Part shown: piece by piece, positions 38,296 through 49,046 of the stretch
Layout: every line of letters begins with the position of its first letter
Numbering within the stretch: position 1 is the stretch's first letter
From: Ciona intestinalis
Lineage: Eukaryota; Chordata; Ascidiacea; Phlebobranchia; Cionidae
DNA length: 64,000 bases
NCBI RefSeq assembly: GCF_000224145.3
Contig: NC_020173.2
Span: forward strand, 4,537,001 to 4,601,000
Reading direction: 5' to 3'
Position numbers and translations under genes: made by a program
The notes under the pieces: model-generated
Seen by the model: only the letters and a program-made list of their open reading frames with translations
Told to the model about the DNA's origin: nothing
The model's database searches: none

Positions 38296-38716
38296 CTTTT
38301 AGCTACTAAATGAAACTAGCCGGCAGTTAAATCCTAAGCTACATTCGCCTCCATTATTGTTCATATCACCACTAATTTTAGTATTTTTTTACTTTAATAT
38401 ACAAATTAATAGAGATGACATTAGATGACTTTGCCAACTTTTAATACGTACAACCAACCAAATAATTTTGTAATCGCAACTAAAGTATACAAATATTAGA
38501 ATCTCTTTTAGTTTAAAGTCAACAAAGACAAACATCCTAAAAGTTATACGTTGTAACTATAGTTAGCGTGTACGAGGTGTATGGAACAGAACAACAGTGT
38601 TATGTTATAGTTATAACGTCTTTTGCTGCCCTCCTCAATTAGGATAAATTAGTTGCATCCATTTATGCACATTAAAAAAGCAAACCGAAATGAAATCTGC
38701 TTCTTGTTTACAGTGG
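38296..38716. other. Spacer between tRNA array and AP-4 epsilon gene
   Basis: AT-rich spacer. 38566-38625 resembles a short dispersed repeat (tacgaggtgtatggaacaga) also seen at 40234 and 59348. No gene. Confidence 0.6.
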
Positions 38717-38722
38717 TTTATT
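38717..38722 (-). terminator. Poly(A) signal AATAAA of the AP-4 epsilon gene
   Basis: Read on the minus strand, AATAAA lies about 55 bases after the stop codon of the adaptin gene. Confidence 0.7.
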
Positions 38723-38775
38723 TATATACTTTTCTTAAAATAATTTTTTTAACACCAGCGAAGAAATTCGGAACG

Positions 38776-41700
38776 TTATTTGTCGTCAAATGCTGCGCCG
38801 CTGTCGGTGGTCGTTTGTGACGTCATCATCATGTCATTCATGATGTCACAGATATCATTGTCATTGTTTTTGTTTCCGACAGCCGATAGATTCAATAAAG
38901 CTTCGTTCAAAGTCTGGGATGTTGATTTTCCAAACAAAGCATTTGAAAGTGAATTTTCAGGCCTTGGGTCCTCTTTCACCCCTAAATACCCGCTTTGGCC
39001 CCATTTTCGTGGAGCTTCTCTTTTGTCTGGGGCCTTTTTACTCAAAAACCCTGTAACTTTAGGTTGAGCAGTGTCTGGTAAAACAGATGCTAGCAAGGCC
39101 TCTGGTGTTTTTACCATACCATGCTGTAGGTGTCCGTAAGCCTCATATTTGAGTATCGGCTGTAGGGAATCACCAATGCTCTCACTCTGCTCCTCAGGAG
39201 CAATAGAGGAGGAGGAAATGAAATCTTCCAGAAAACTTAAATTTTTATCAAACTGAAAAGAAATGTCATAAAATAAAACAGAAATATAAAATTATGATCT
39301 CTTCAGATAAGGATAGGAAAATGCAGACTCAAGCTATAACAAAGGTGTGTTACTATACACCAGACAGACAGAGTGCATTTATATACCTTATACTCGCTCT
39401 CTAATTCAAAAGTGACCTAATTACTACAAAAACAGCAAAGATACATCTACATGTACAACACACACATTTAATCTTACTTGAAATTCTTCAGTAAAAATTT
39501 TCTTTAAAATGTTTGGTTTTTCTAAAGGTACTTCAAATTCCTTTAGTTTCTGTTAAACAATGAACTGTTTTATTAAATGTAGAAACAAAGTAATGACAAT
39601 CAAAAGCAGGTAAAAAAGCAAGTTACACATATACACCCATTTATTTAGGTTTTAAAACCGACTCGTACTTTCTTTACTATACCAACCTGGTGCACCATAA
39701 TAGATTGTGTATGCTTTAGAAGTTTTGTCAACATGTCTTTTACTTCATGGTCAAAATTTCCAACTTTAGCTGACATTTTCACTATGCAATTTAAAATGCC
39801 AAAAATAACAACATCACGTTGATCCGTAGTTAAACTCTGAAAAATATATTTTAAATAGCTTTAGAGTGTAACACAAATTGCAAACTTAAGATTAATAAGT
39901 TACCTTGTTATTTTGAAAAGTTATTAAACAGCACTGACAAATCAAAGCAACATTTTCACTTGAATTTTCACACACCATGTAGTCAGCATATTCTCCTAGA
40001 ACCTAAAAAAAAACATTTCATAATTTTTTTTTAAATTCAATAATCAATACACAAATATTCTTTTTTACAAAATACATGGAAATCCATAAAGGTTTTTACT
40101 AAAATTAATTTAATCCTATATCAGAACCTATTTCTTTGAATTTAAATATTTTATGTTTACAGCCATATTTTATTCAATATAAGCCATACATAAAAAAAAC
40201 CTCCAAAATAATTACCTACAAAGTAACATACATGGTAACTCGTAAGTTGGCATGAGGTGTATGAACACCCCTGTTATAACAACTGTAGTTTTTCGGCCAT
40301 GTGATGATAAAGTAAGTTACACTCATTTAATATATACTAATTTACTTTGCATTATATATAAAGATAAAAACAGCAATACAACCCACCCACACCACCAGTT
40401 TAAGGTGAACCGATGACAAAGAAGTTTCTAGAAGTTTCAGGCAAAGATTTACTTCATTTTCAATGCAACTCTTGCTCGCTGTTTTGAAAACAGACAACAT
40501 TTAGACACTAAGTTAGAGTAGGTTAGTTAAAATCACTTGTATTGTTTAGCTGAAGATTATTCCACATTCAATGTTAATGTTTTAAATAATACAAAAATGG
40601 GTGTTTTTCATACACCTCGTGCCAGCTCACGCGTTACCAAGCATGTTATTTTGTGGGTGATTATTTTTTGGGAGGTATTTCATATTTTTTATGTTTGGCT
40701 GACTCATTAGTGATCACTAGGTTAGAGCAGTTGTCGTTAAAGAGTTTTGTAAAATAAAATATAAAAATTTACCTTTGCCTAAACACACTTGTAGTTTATT
40801 ACACGCTTCTGGACACACATTCTCACCACCTGAGGTCAGAACAGAGTGCAAAGTTGCGAGTAGCCAAGCTTCCTCGGTTGAAAACGTGAAAACGAGTTTA
40901 AGGAAATAAAACAACATTGAAAAGCAGAAGACTAACAGTCTAATGTCTAATATGATACAATAAAGAATTCACAATGTTTAGTTTAAAGTAGAAAAGTTTT
41001 TGTAATTTTATGCAAGTCCTGTTGGTCTTAGTGACATGCTGCATTATATAGACAGAAAATAGCAATAAAAAACAGTTACTGCAGTGATTTCAAACTGTAA
41101 TAATATGCCAAAATAAAAGGTTAGTAGCTTTTACACTCTTGTTTTAAGAGACAACACAATTATAATTAGCCACAGCCTGTATACGAAATATAAATCTACA
41201 TATAACCAGTGACAAAACTAAATTAAAAAAGGATATTTTTCTGCAGTGCTTGCAATCTGCATACTGAAGTTTGAGGTAAAATATTTGTCACTAGATGTCT
41301 CTTTCAACTGCTCAATCATGTGACTGCATATTGATTTGTAGTTGGTTGGATTTGTTAAAACACGAATCAGGTTCAAAGTCTGCAAAATTTCAAATAAATG
41401 TCTCATTTTCTTTTTGGAGTTTTGAACACTAGACATAGGTGTTGGGTGTATAAACTTAAAAGGGTGAGGAAACGTACATTGGCATCTAGGTGTTTAATTT
41501 TATACACAAGAACATATTGAGTATGGTCACGCACTCATGCAGCTCATATGCACTGTTATTAAAAACACTTATTATGTTTAAAGTCGTTAAGTATACATAT
41601 GACACTCCGACAGAACCTGTTTTTTTACTGTCATGTCTGGATGACTCAATGAATTAATTATAATATCTTGATACTGGACACAACACGTTGAATCAACTGT

Positions 41701-43771
41701 GGTCAACTCACTTAAAAGCTGCAAACCTGCAAATACAAATGGAAGCATGGTTAAACAATTTAGACTAATACTGTCTAAATTCTCTTACTTTTAGAAAAAT
41801 ACCACAATTTTAAAAATACACAAACACTACAAACCGTCATGGGTCACAGAATAACCTCTGTTCATGACCTGGTTACTTTTTGTTTTAGCAGTTTAATTTT
41901 GGTGAATTAGTGAATAAAATACCACTCACCAACATATATATAAGACATACCTATATAATTTTACTGGTGCAGCATTTGGCACATCACACATGTACTTGTC
42001 TCTTAATCGGGTCAGAAGCAGAAAGACATCTATATCTGTCAGTATCATCATATACACCTAACAGTGATCCAGTAAATCACCCACAGTGCGTTTAAACGCA
42101 TGGTTGGGTAAGCATTCAAGCATATTGTACATTGAAGTCGCATAACATACATTGAAAACTTACCCACTAAAAGTAAGTTTGGATGTTTGGAATGTAGAAA
42201 GCAGCCCATACAACCAAGCACAGTTTGAAATGCTTCATGCTTAGCATCATAAAGTCTTGAAATCAAATGTGTGCATTCAGCGACTACAGAGTAGGATGCT
42301 GTGTTGTTTAGGCTCTGTTGAATAGAAATTTATTTGGCCAAATATATACATATTGTATACTAACATTAACAAAAGTGACCCGAAGGGTCTTCAGTAGAAT
42401 TACATTATAGCATAGGATTATCCATTGCTTATATAGTTAACAAAACACTAACAGTATATACACTAAGTAACAAAACACAAATAAATAACCAATGTCTACA
42501 TTAAATCCATAACTATACATATAAATCACTATCTTTGAAATATTGTATTTAAAGCTAAATGTTATAAAATAACCAGCTGTTTTACCTGGCCACGATTTAA
42601 TATTTCTATTAGTATATTTGCAAGAGAATCATTTTCTTTCAAATTATCCACACAAAAGAACAGGCTCTTCATTATGTTGATCTGAACCCATGGAGCTGGA
42701 ACACCTTGTCTTGACATGTACATTGGAAGGCGATTTTTAACAACTTGTTTCAGAATGTGGACTAGTTTCGGTGCAAATGAAGATCTCAATTCAGGATTTG
42801 TCTGAATAAAATTAAAACTTATATCGTGTTAATTACAACTCCAACTAACTAGTTTCAATACAAACATGATGGCCCATTTGTTTGATATAATTTTCCACTC
42901 ACACATTTGGATTTAAAAACTAAAACCATTTTCCATGATGTCAGGTCATGTTTGTATTAAATTTGATGAGAAAATCCGTTTTATGTACATGCAAAAAACT
43001 AAATTTTACAAACACCATCAGAAAACATACAATATAAAACTATGAAGTTGTAACAAATATATTTAAAATTACCTTTAAAACATCGTACACATATGGTAGT
43101 ACAGTGGCCATAACTTCAGGATCTTTATCAGACAATGCCTGCTTCAAATGGCGCTGTGGGCTGTGTACAAACTCTGGTCCCACCAAGTACATTCTGTGGA
43201 GCGCCATGACACTTTTGGCGCGTACATTACCATCAGAATGTGATAACCTCTTCTCAGCGATCGGTAGTAACACAGGTATTATATCGATGCTCACAATGTG
43301 CACCATGCAGTTCAAAGCAATTGTAATAACAGCAGGACTTTTTGAAGCAACATCTTTTACCACAGTGTTAACAGCTAGATATACAATTTCATTGTCGCAA
43401 ATATCCGCTAAAGTGGTTAAAGCTAAATAACCGAGCCGCTTATCCTTTACTGACTTTGCCCGTTCAACAAATGTGATCACTACAGCAGCAACATCGTGTA
43501 AAAGTTTGACCACCGATTTTATTCCCGGCATTTGGCAACAGTAGGTTAATGTTACTAAGCTTTGTCTTTGCCTTATCAATGGACATATATTAAAATGATC
43601 CTTCATCTGTTGCAGGAATTTTGACAGCACCAAAATTTCGTCTTTTGAGTTTGAAATTTTAGAAACAGTGGACAAAAAATCATGTATGGTGTAAGGGTGG
43701 TCAATTGATTGTGCTTTTCCTTTGATATATTCCATTGCAAATCCCAAGGACTTGCTCATTACATCCGACAT
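38776..43771 (-). CDS. AP4E1: AP-4 complex epsilon-type large adaptin (11 exons, ear-less)
   Basis: AP-4 epsilon is a large subunit of the adaptor that sorts cargo at the trans-Golgi network. Exons in transcript order: 43771-43073, 42801-42586, 42314-42164, 41726-41617, 41379-41237, 40876-40773, 40478-40387, 40002-39904, 39836-39687, 39549-39478, 39252-38776. All phases agree and the sum is 770 codons plus stop. The start MSDVMSKSLGF matches human MSDIVEKTL; an upstream in-frame Met at 43792 is possible. Diagnostic matches are KRLGYLAL..VNTVVKD, the VPAPWVQI segment, EEAWLLATLHSV and WVLGEYADYM. These separate it from AP-1 gamma. The protein stops after an acidic linker (end AAFDDK), while human AP4E1 (1,137 residues) goes on to an ear domain. 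The intron between exons 5 and 6 looks U12-type AT-AC. Confidence 0.92.
40234..40328 (+). repeat. Short dispersed repeat (GGTAACTCGTAAG family)
   Basis: It reads ggtaactcgtaagttggcat, gaggtgtatgaa, gttataacaactgt, ttttcggccatgtga and gataaagtaagtt. Related copies lie at 59348-59452 (plus) and 58081-58150 (minus), and an inverted end lies at 40607-40638. It is in an adaptin intron. Confidence 0.65.
40607..40638 (-). repeat. Inverted partial copy of the GGTAACTCGTAAG repeat
   Basis: ttcatacacctcgtgccagctcacgcgttacc is the reverse complement, with few changes, of the first 32 bases of the repeat at 40234. The two lie either side of the adaptin exon 40387-40478. Confidence 0.65.
40877..41236 (-). 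other. U12-type AT-AC intron of the AP-4 epsilon gene
   Basis: On the minus strand the intron starts ATATCCTTTT, the U12 AT-AC donor consensus, and ends TTTTCAAC. TTCCTTAAAC about 20 bases before the end fits the U12 branch site. With these borders the codon AA|C is completed and the frame runs AEN|EEAWLL, as in the human alignment. With GT-AG borders the frame meets TAG after KYPFLI and no phase-compatible site exists. Confidence 0.85.
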
Positions 43772-44658
43772 TTTGAAAGATCGATTCTGCAATACCTAAG
43801 AATCTCTGTGCAATGAAAAATGTTAGTAAGCTTTAGCTTTGGTTTAACAATTGTTTAAAAGTAATTGCTTTTTCACACAAAATTTAAGTAGCGAAATAAT
43901 CTGTAAAATCATAACTTTTTAACTGGAATATGAAAACGCTGTTGTAAAAGGCTGTGTGTTAAAAAGTGTTAGGAAATGATGACGTTAAGTAATATATAAT
44001 TCAAACATCAAACATATATGAAAAATGCAGTTGTGAAACATGTGATATGTTTATATATATGAATGAAAAACAAAATTGAAACCTGGTGATATATTTATGG
44101 CAAGTAATAAGATTTATGATATGTATATATTAGAGTAACAGCTTAATACTAACATAAAAGACCAAATTATTATAATAAAGCAAATATTGGGCACTCTGGC
44201 AATTGCATTTAAAACGTGTTATAACTTATAATCATTGTTGTGTAAATACATTCAATAAAATAACGATAAGAAAATTGTGTGTTTGCTGTGTACATATATA
44301 AAGCAAAAATTTAAATTGCACAAAACATTTGGCAAGAAATTAGACACTATATTGGCAAGCATTTTAATAGTTAGTCTAGTATATATATAGTTCATGTACA
44401 GAAAGATATACAAAGTTGCATGAATACTTGTTTTACAAATAATTATATACTATGTATGTATGTGTCATTTTAAATTGCATATTACACTTTTATAAAGGTA
44501 GGGCAATGCATATCAAGTTTTCTAAAAATATTAAAATAAAAAACTCCAATATAGTGTCATACCCTAATAAAGCAATCTGTTGTGCCTGTTAATTCAAATG
44601 AAACAGAATTGAGAATTTAAAAAAAAGTATTTTGCTTTCCTTAAAAGGTAGGTTTTCA
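43772..44658. other. Spacer between adaptin and zinc-finger genes
   Basis: AT-rich. It must hold the adaptin promoter and 5' UTR and the 3' UTR of the zinc-finger gene, both on the minus strand. No further gene seen. Confidence 0.6.
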
Positions 44659-45653
44659 CTACTGGTAGTGCACTTTTTCATGATTCTTTAAACTACTTTT
44701 ACACCTAAAGGGCTTATCACACAGCAAGCATTTAAAACGACATTCTTTAGAATGTGTAGTTTGGTGTGATGCAGCAGTACCACTATCTTTAAAACCTCTC
44801 CCACAAATTTGACACTTGTAAGGCCTCTCGTCACTGTGGACCCGCATATGTGTTTTCAAAGCTGATGGCCGGCGGCATTTTATACCACATACTTTACATT
44901 TAAATGGTTTCTCTCCGGTATGACTCATTTTATGGAATCGCAGATTTTTTTTCTGGCTGTACCTTGCATCACATATATTGCATGTGTAAGGAGTAAATGC
45001 AATGTACTGTGTGATGTGTTCTTTAACATGCAGCACTGTCTCAGTATCAATCTTTTGGTGCGATTTTGCATTACTCGACTCCGCTGAAGGAATTTCATTT
45101 ATAAACTTTTCAAGCGATTTTTCCAAGTCACGTTTTAGGTTTATATTAACAGTAAGACATATATCACATTTCGAAGGATGAGTTTTAAAGTGACCTTGAT
45201 AATGATGCTTCGCATTATGATTTTGTCCAAATGCTTTGTCACATATCTTGCATTTAAATGGCTTTTCACCAGTGTGCATTCTTTTGTGTGTTTTTAAACC
45301 AGAAAAGGTAAATAACCACATACCACACACAGGGCACTGATAGTCTCGTTTACCAGTATGAAATTTTTGGTGCGCGACCAAACTTTGATTGTCCAAAAAC
45401 GACTTTCCACATTCATCACATTTATGTGATTTCACTCCAAGATGGATTAATCCATGTCTTTTCAGATTTGCTTTACTTGCAAATTCCTTGCCACAAGTTT
45501 CACACTTAAAAGGCTTTTCACCCGTATGTGTTCTTAAATGATACGCAAGTGAACCCGGCCCATGTAAACTTTTATCACAATATTTGCAAATGTAAGATTT
45601 GGTAATGATCTCGTTTTCTTTTTATTTTTCTCGTTTGAACTAACTGTCGCCAT
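44659..45653 (-). CDS. C2H2 zinc-finger protein, nine fingers, frame break near the start
   Basis: A putative DNA-binding nuclear protein. Nine C2H2 fingers can be read: five in a row (YICKYCDKS, FKCETCGKEF, HKCDECGKSF, YQCPVCGMW, FKCKICDKAF), a spacer of about 60 residues holding a half finger (KCDICLT), then four more (YTCNICDARY, FKCKVCGIKC, YKCQICGRGF, FKCLLCDKPF), ending KVHYQ. TGEKP linkers join several. The finger frame has no ATG upstream of finger 1 before a TAA at about 45620. The only sensible start, MATVSSNEKNKKK at 45653, is two bases out of register. A one-base length error in the T runs 45614-45629 would explain this, or an unusual splice. No orthologue could be named. Confidence 0.75.
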
Positions 45654-45855
45654 TCTTTCCTAACTTCTAATTACTTTAGTTTCCATATAAAGGCTAAACA
45701 CGACTTGTTTACCTCTGTTTTCGCTATAGCGATTGTCTATATGCAATCCCTGTTGCGAAAACATGAATACTATCATTTATGGGGGAACGAGCATAAAACA
45801 TCTTTGCAAAATGGTTAAACAAACTAAAAGTAAAACTAATTGCTGCCAGCTTAAA

Positions 45856-45938
45856 TACTGGGTGTGGGGTTCGAACCCACGCGGACATTCGTCCATTGGA
45901 ACTTAAGTCCAACGCCTTAACCACTCGGCCAACCCAGT
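45856..45938 (-). tRNA. tRNA-Leu(UAA), copy 7
   Basis: Same sequence as copy 1, on the minus strand, 200 bp upstream of the zinc-finger gene. Downstream TTTTAC can end Pol III transcription. The flanks do not match those of the main array. Confidence 0.96.
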
Positions 45939-46275
45939 TCGCTTTCGTATTTTGAATTTCATGACATATTCCATACTCTCGTCCTCTACATTTGACCAAA
46001 GCGACAGCGTTACATCAGGTTAAAACACGTAAAAACGTACCTATAATACTGTACTAATATTTCCAATTTGCTTTCTTTCAGAGTGTCTTGTGTTTGCAAC
46101 CAACTGATCCATTGCAGATGTAACATGTAACTAATACTTATAGGCCTACACATCGCGTATGAGGTAATTCGTGATTCATGTTCATTTCGGGGAATAGACA
46201 CAATTTTAAAAATACTTTTATGTTAAAGGAACTCAATAAAAATGTCTTCACGTAATGCAGTTTTAAGGAAGTGAA
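45939..46275. other. Spacer between divergent tRNA-Leu copies 7 and 8
   Basis: Contains only the upstream regions of the two tRNAs. Nothing else seen. Confidence 0.6.
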
Positions 46276-46358
46276 ACTGGGTTGGCCGAGTGGTTAAGGC
46301 GTTGGACTTAAGTTCCAATGGACAAATGTCCGCGTGGGTTCGAACCCCACACCCAGTA
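46276..46358 (+). tRNA. tRNA-Leu(UAA), copy 8
   Basis: One change from copy 1, in the loop of the variable arm (ggacaaatgtcc). A degenerate TGTCTTCA box lies 25 bp upstream, where copies 2-5 have TGACGTCA. TTTTT follows at once. Confidence 0.95.
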
Positions 46359-47787
46359 TTTTTATTTTGTCGCTAATCGTTTTAAAGTTAGTTTTTACCA
46401 TCTAAAATGTGTTTTTTCGTTGTTGATAAATGAAATATATGCAAAAAAAGAAATATTGTTCGTATATATTTTCAATCGCTAGACGATGCTGTATAAGCCA
46501 ATGCACGAACTTCTTTTTTCCTTTTTAGGATATCTCGAAAGCGAACAAACGCCAGTGCTTTGCAACCATCTGCAAAGTAGAATAGAAGAGGTGTAGATTG
46601 TCCATATTTCACCACTTTGCCTTTTAGAAGCACATGCATAGGTGTAATTCATTGCACAAAGTTGTGACAGTTCAGAGTTTTTAATGGTCAGAAATTCGTT
46701 GTTGAATCAGTAGTGGAGCTTACACGGTAAGTTTATAATTCAGTTTAAGGAAAACGCATTTGATTTCTGATCTTTGTTACTCTGACAGTGGAAACAAAAT
46801 AAAGTACCGATTATCATTTCCCTAAAACGTTAAACCAATGTATATTCGTTCCATTTTAAAACTATTGTAATAATTTTAACGACGCATGTTTTTTCGTAAT
46901 TTAAAATGTGAGTCACCACATGGTCATGCATGCTGTCTGGACGCACTGACCACAGTTATATAGGGTATGTTTGTGCTATAGTCTTTTCTACTTATACACA
47001 TGTGACTGGCTATATTGAATGAACGATAGCATGTATTCGCTTAAATGTATACGAGTGTCAAGTTCATTTAATTCGACACAATTACTAAAGGCATATCGCA
47101 AAAATGTCACAGATACCAAATGTTTGATATAAAAGGGTTTAAATAAAGATCACAATTGTGTTCACTTAGATAGGTGTCGTTATGTATAAAGTTCCCTCGA
47201 TCGTAATCGAGCGAGAAATCGTAAAATTAGTAAGCGTCAAATCGTCGAGAGTCGACATCATAAACCAGGTTTCAATTTCTTTCTCGGTCGCATAGTCTTG
47301 CATGGGATGAGCCGACATAACCTCGCCCGGGCAGTCAATTGAACATCACCTCGGGGCCATCGCACGTTTAGAGGGTGTTCTCTACAGATATCGAACACTG
47401 GTTGTGGGCCCTGGAACGCAGGGGTCGTCGCAGAGAGGATTTATTTCTGTATTTACAAGCGCTTGAAATGAACGCTGGTTTTAGAAGTCGCTCGAGTAGC
47501 AAGGTTGCCTCTACTAAGAGAACGATGTTCAATTAATGTATCTGTTAGGGGCAAAAATCGCAATAGAAGCCATCTCAAGTGACTTTTACTTGGCCATGAG
47601 TTTTGGAACGCGTAATTAAGAAAGCAATCGACATAATCAAATGCGACTGTCGGTAATGGAGGAATAGGAGCGTGGTATAATTCTGATTAGTCTATAATAT
47701 AATAGCGAGCGGTTGGTTGATATTAACTTATTAGCATGTATAGTAAACCTATAGGAATATATTATAAAGTTTGTTTTCCTCTTGCAG
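46359..47787. other. Upstream region of the XBP1-like gene
   Basis: No open frame of note. It probably holds the promoter and a non-coding first exon with its intron, since a strong acceptor (ttttcctcttgcag) ends at 47787. Confidence 0.55.
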
Positions 47788-47802
47788 GTTACTTTCGTTG
47801 CG

Positions 47803-47862
47803 ATGCAAATTAGAATAGACGATTTATCAGAAACTGGCTTCTGTTTTGCAACATTGGACTAA
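47803..47862 (+). CDS. Upstream short ORF in the XBP1-like 5' leader (19 codons)
   Basis: ATG CAA ATT to GAC TAA encodes MQIRIDDLSETGFCFATLD. It lies just behind the acceptor at 47787 and 83 bases before the main start, in another frame. Whether it is translated is unknown; it could dampen initiation at the main ATG. Confidence 0.35.
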   Translation: MQIRIDDLSETGFCFATLD

Positions 47863-47945
47863 TTATATTTCACCAACCGACGTTTTTGGACACAGGTCCT
47901 TTATCATTAATAGAAAAAGAAGAATAAAGTTTCGAAGTCATCGAC

Positions 47946-49046
47946 ATGCTGGTTTCACAGTTTCGTGAAGCAAATTATGAAAGCTTTCAGTCAGGAGGCA
48001 GAAGGGTATCTGGACAAAGATCGCCACCCAAAATGAGCGTATCATCTTATTCCACGTCTTCTTCCCCGTCCAGTGCTTCCCCATCCGTTGACATTGGGCA
48101 AGCCTTCAACATGGAAAACTGCGATAATATTATGCTAAATATAGAAGATGGAAACTCATTCTCTGGTTTTGAGTCGTTGCAGAATAACTTAGATTCAGTC
48201 GAAGTACAGTCGCCGCCACCTCTTGCACAAGACGGTGCTTTCAATGGCATTGACCATACTACAAACTGTGTTGTAAAAAACTCGCAACCCGTTTTTAATC
48301 AATACTCTATGATAGACCCAGTAGGGGGGTATGATCATGCTTCGTACAGTTCGGGTTCCCCCGTTTCTTCAAACGAAGTCGACTTCTCAAGAAACAGCAG
48401 CACTGATGTATTTGTAAATGACAAGCCAAGTACCTCAGCCCAACAGCAATCCACTACTCCAAGAAAGAGCTTCGAACACGTCACTGACAAAGAGCTGAGA
48501 AAGAAACTGAAAAACAGAGAATCAGCCCAGGCAGCCCGAGATCGAAAGAAAGCAAAGATGCTGAGCCTGGAAAGACAAATTTCCGAGCTACTTGAACGCA
48601 ACCGCATCGTAGAGACCGAAAATCAGGAGTTAAGGAGCAGAATTCAAAGGATGGAATCGGAATCTTTGTGGAGAATGGGAAAGCAAGAAGCTGTCCCGGA
48701 AGCCTCTCCTTCTTATTCTGGATCGATCGCTTACCACAGAATGCATGACCAGTCGGTTTATCCAACTCATTGTGAATATAACGGTTACCCACAACATACA
48801 CCTCAGCCTTGCCTACCACAGCACCACGCCTCAACCGCATCCACCGAGAAGCATAGCTTACCTTCCTATTCAGCTTATACAGAAGACGGAAGCTCAAATA
48901 CAGACTACACACAACCTTCCTACGTACAAAACTTATGGCGAAATGATAGCGTTGTCCCCAGCAATAACCAAGTATATTCGAACGGTCCATTTACTTCTCA
49001 GCAGATATCGAAAAATGAAATAATGGAAGATGCTATACTAGGATGA
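47946..49046 (+). CDS. XBP1: XBP1-like bZIP transcription factor
   Basis: 366 codons with a central bZIP at about residues 183-245: ELRKKLKNRESAQAARDRKKAK, then a leucine-zipper heptad region to RIQRMESES. KKLKNR..AQ.ARDRKKA is closest to XBP1 (vertebrate RRKLKNRVAAQTARDRKKAR) rather than CREB3, ATF6 or ATF4. XBP1 drives the ER-stress response and is switched on by IRE1, which cuts out a short piece of mRNA and shifts the frame. The N-terminus is Ser-rich and the C-terminus rich in Tyr, Gln, His and Pro. The start at 47946 is the first ATG in frame; MSVSSYST about 30 codons on is an alternative. The TGA at 49044 sits directly before CAG|GTAAGG, a consensus donor. So this could be the unspliced (XBP1u-like) frame or be followed by a further exon. 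Confidence 0.7.
   Translation: MLVSQFREANYESFQSGGRRVSGQRSPPKMSVSSYSTSSSPSSASPSVDIGQAFNMENCDNIMLNIEDGNSFSGFESLQNNLDSVEVQSPPPLAQDGAFNGIDHTTNCVVKNSQPVFNQYSMIDPVGGYDHASYSSGSPVSSNEVDFSRNSSTDVFVNDKPSTSAQQQSTTPRKSFEHVTDKELRKKLKNRESAQAARDRKKAKMLSLERQISELLERNRIVETENQELRSRIQRMESESLWRMGKQEAVPEASPSYSGSIAYHRMHDQSVYPTHCEYNGYPQHTPQPCLPQHHASTASTEKHSLPSYSAYTEDGSSNTDYTQPSYVQNLWRNDSVVPSNNQVYSNGPFTSQQISKNEIMEDAILG

Noticed and set aside
41218-41236. Premature TAG after KYPFLI suggesting an adaptin pseudogene
   Set aside because: The stop lies inside the U12 intron. With AT-AC borders the gene is intact.
48481-48990. 169-codon minus-strand frame opposite the bZIP gene
   Set aside because: It is a shadow of the XBP1-like coding region; no family similarity.
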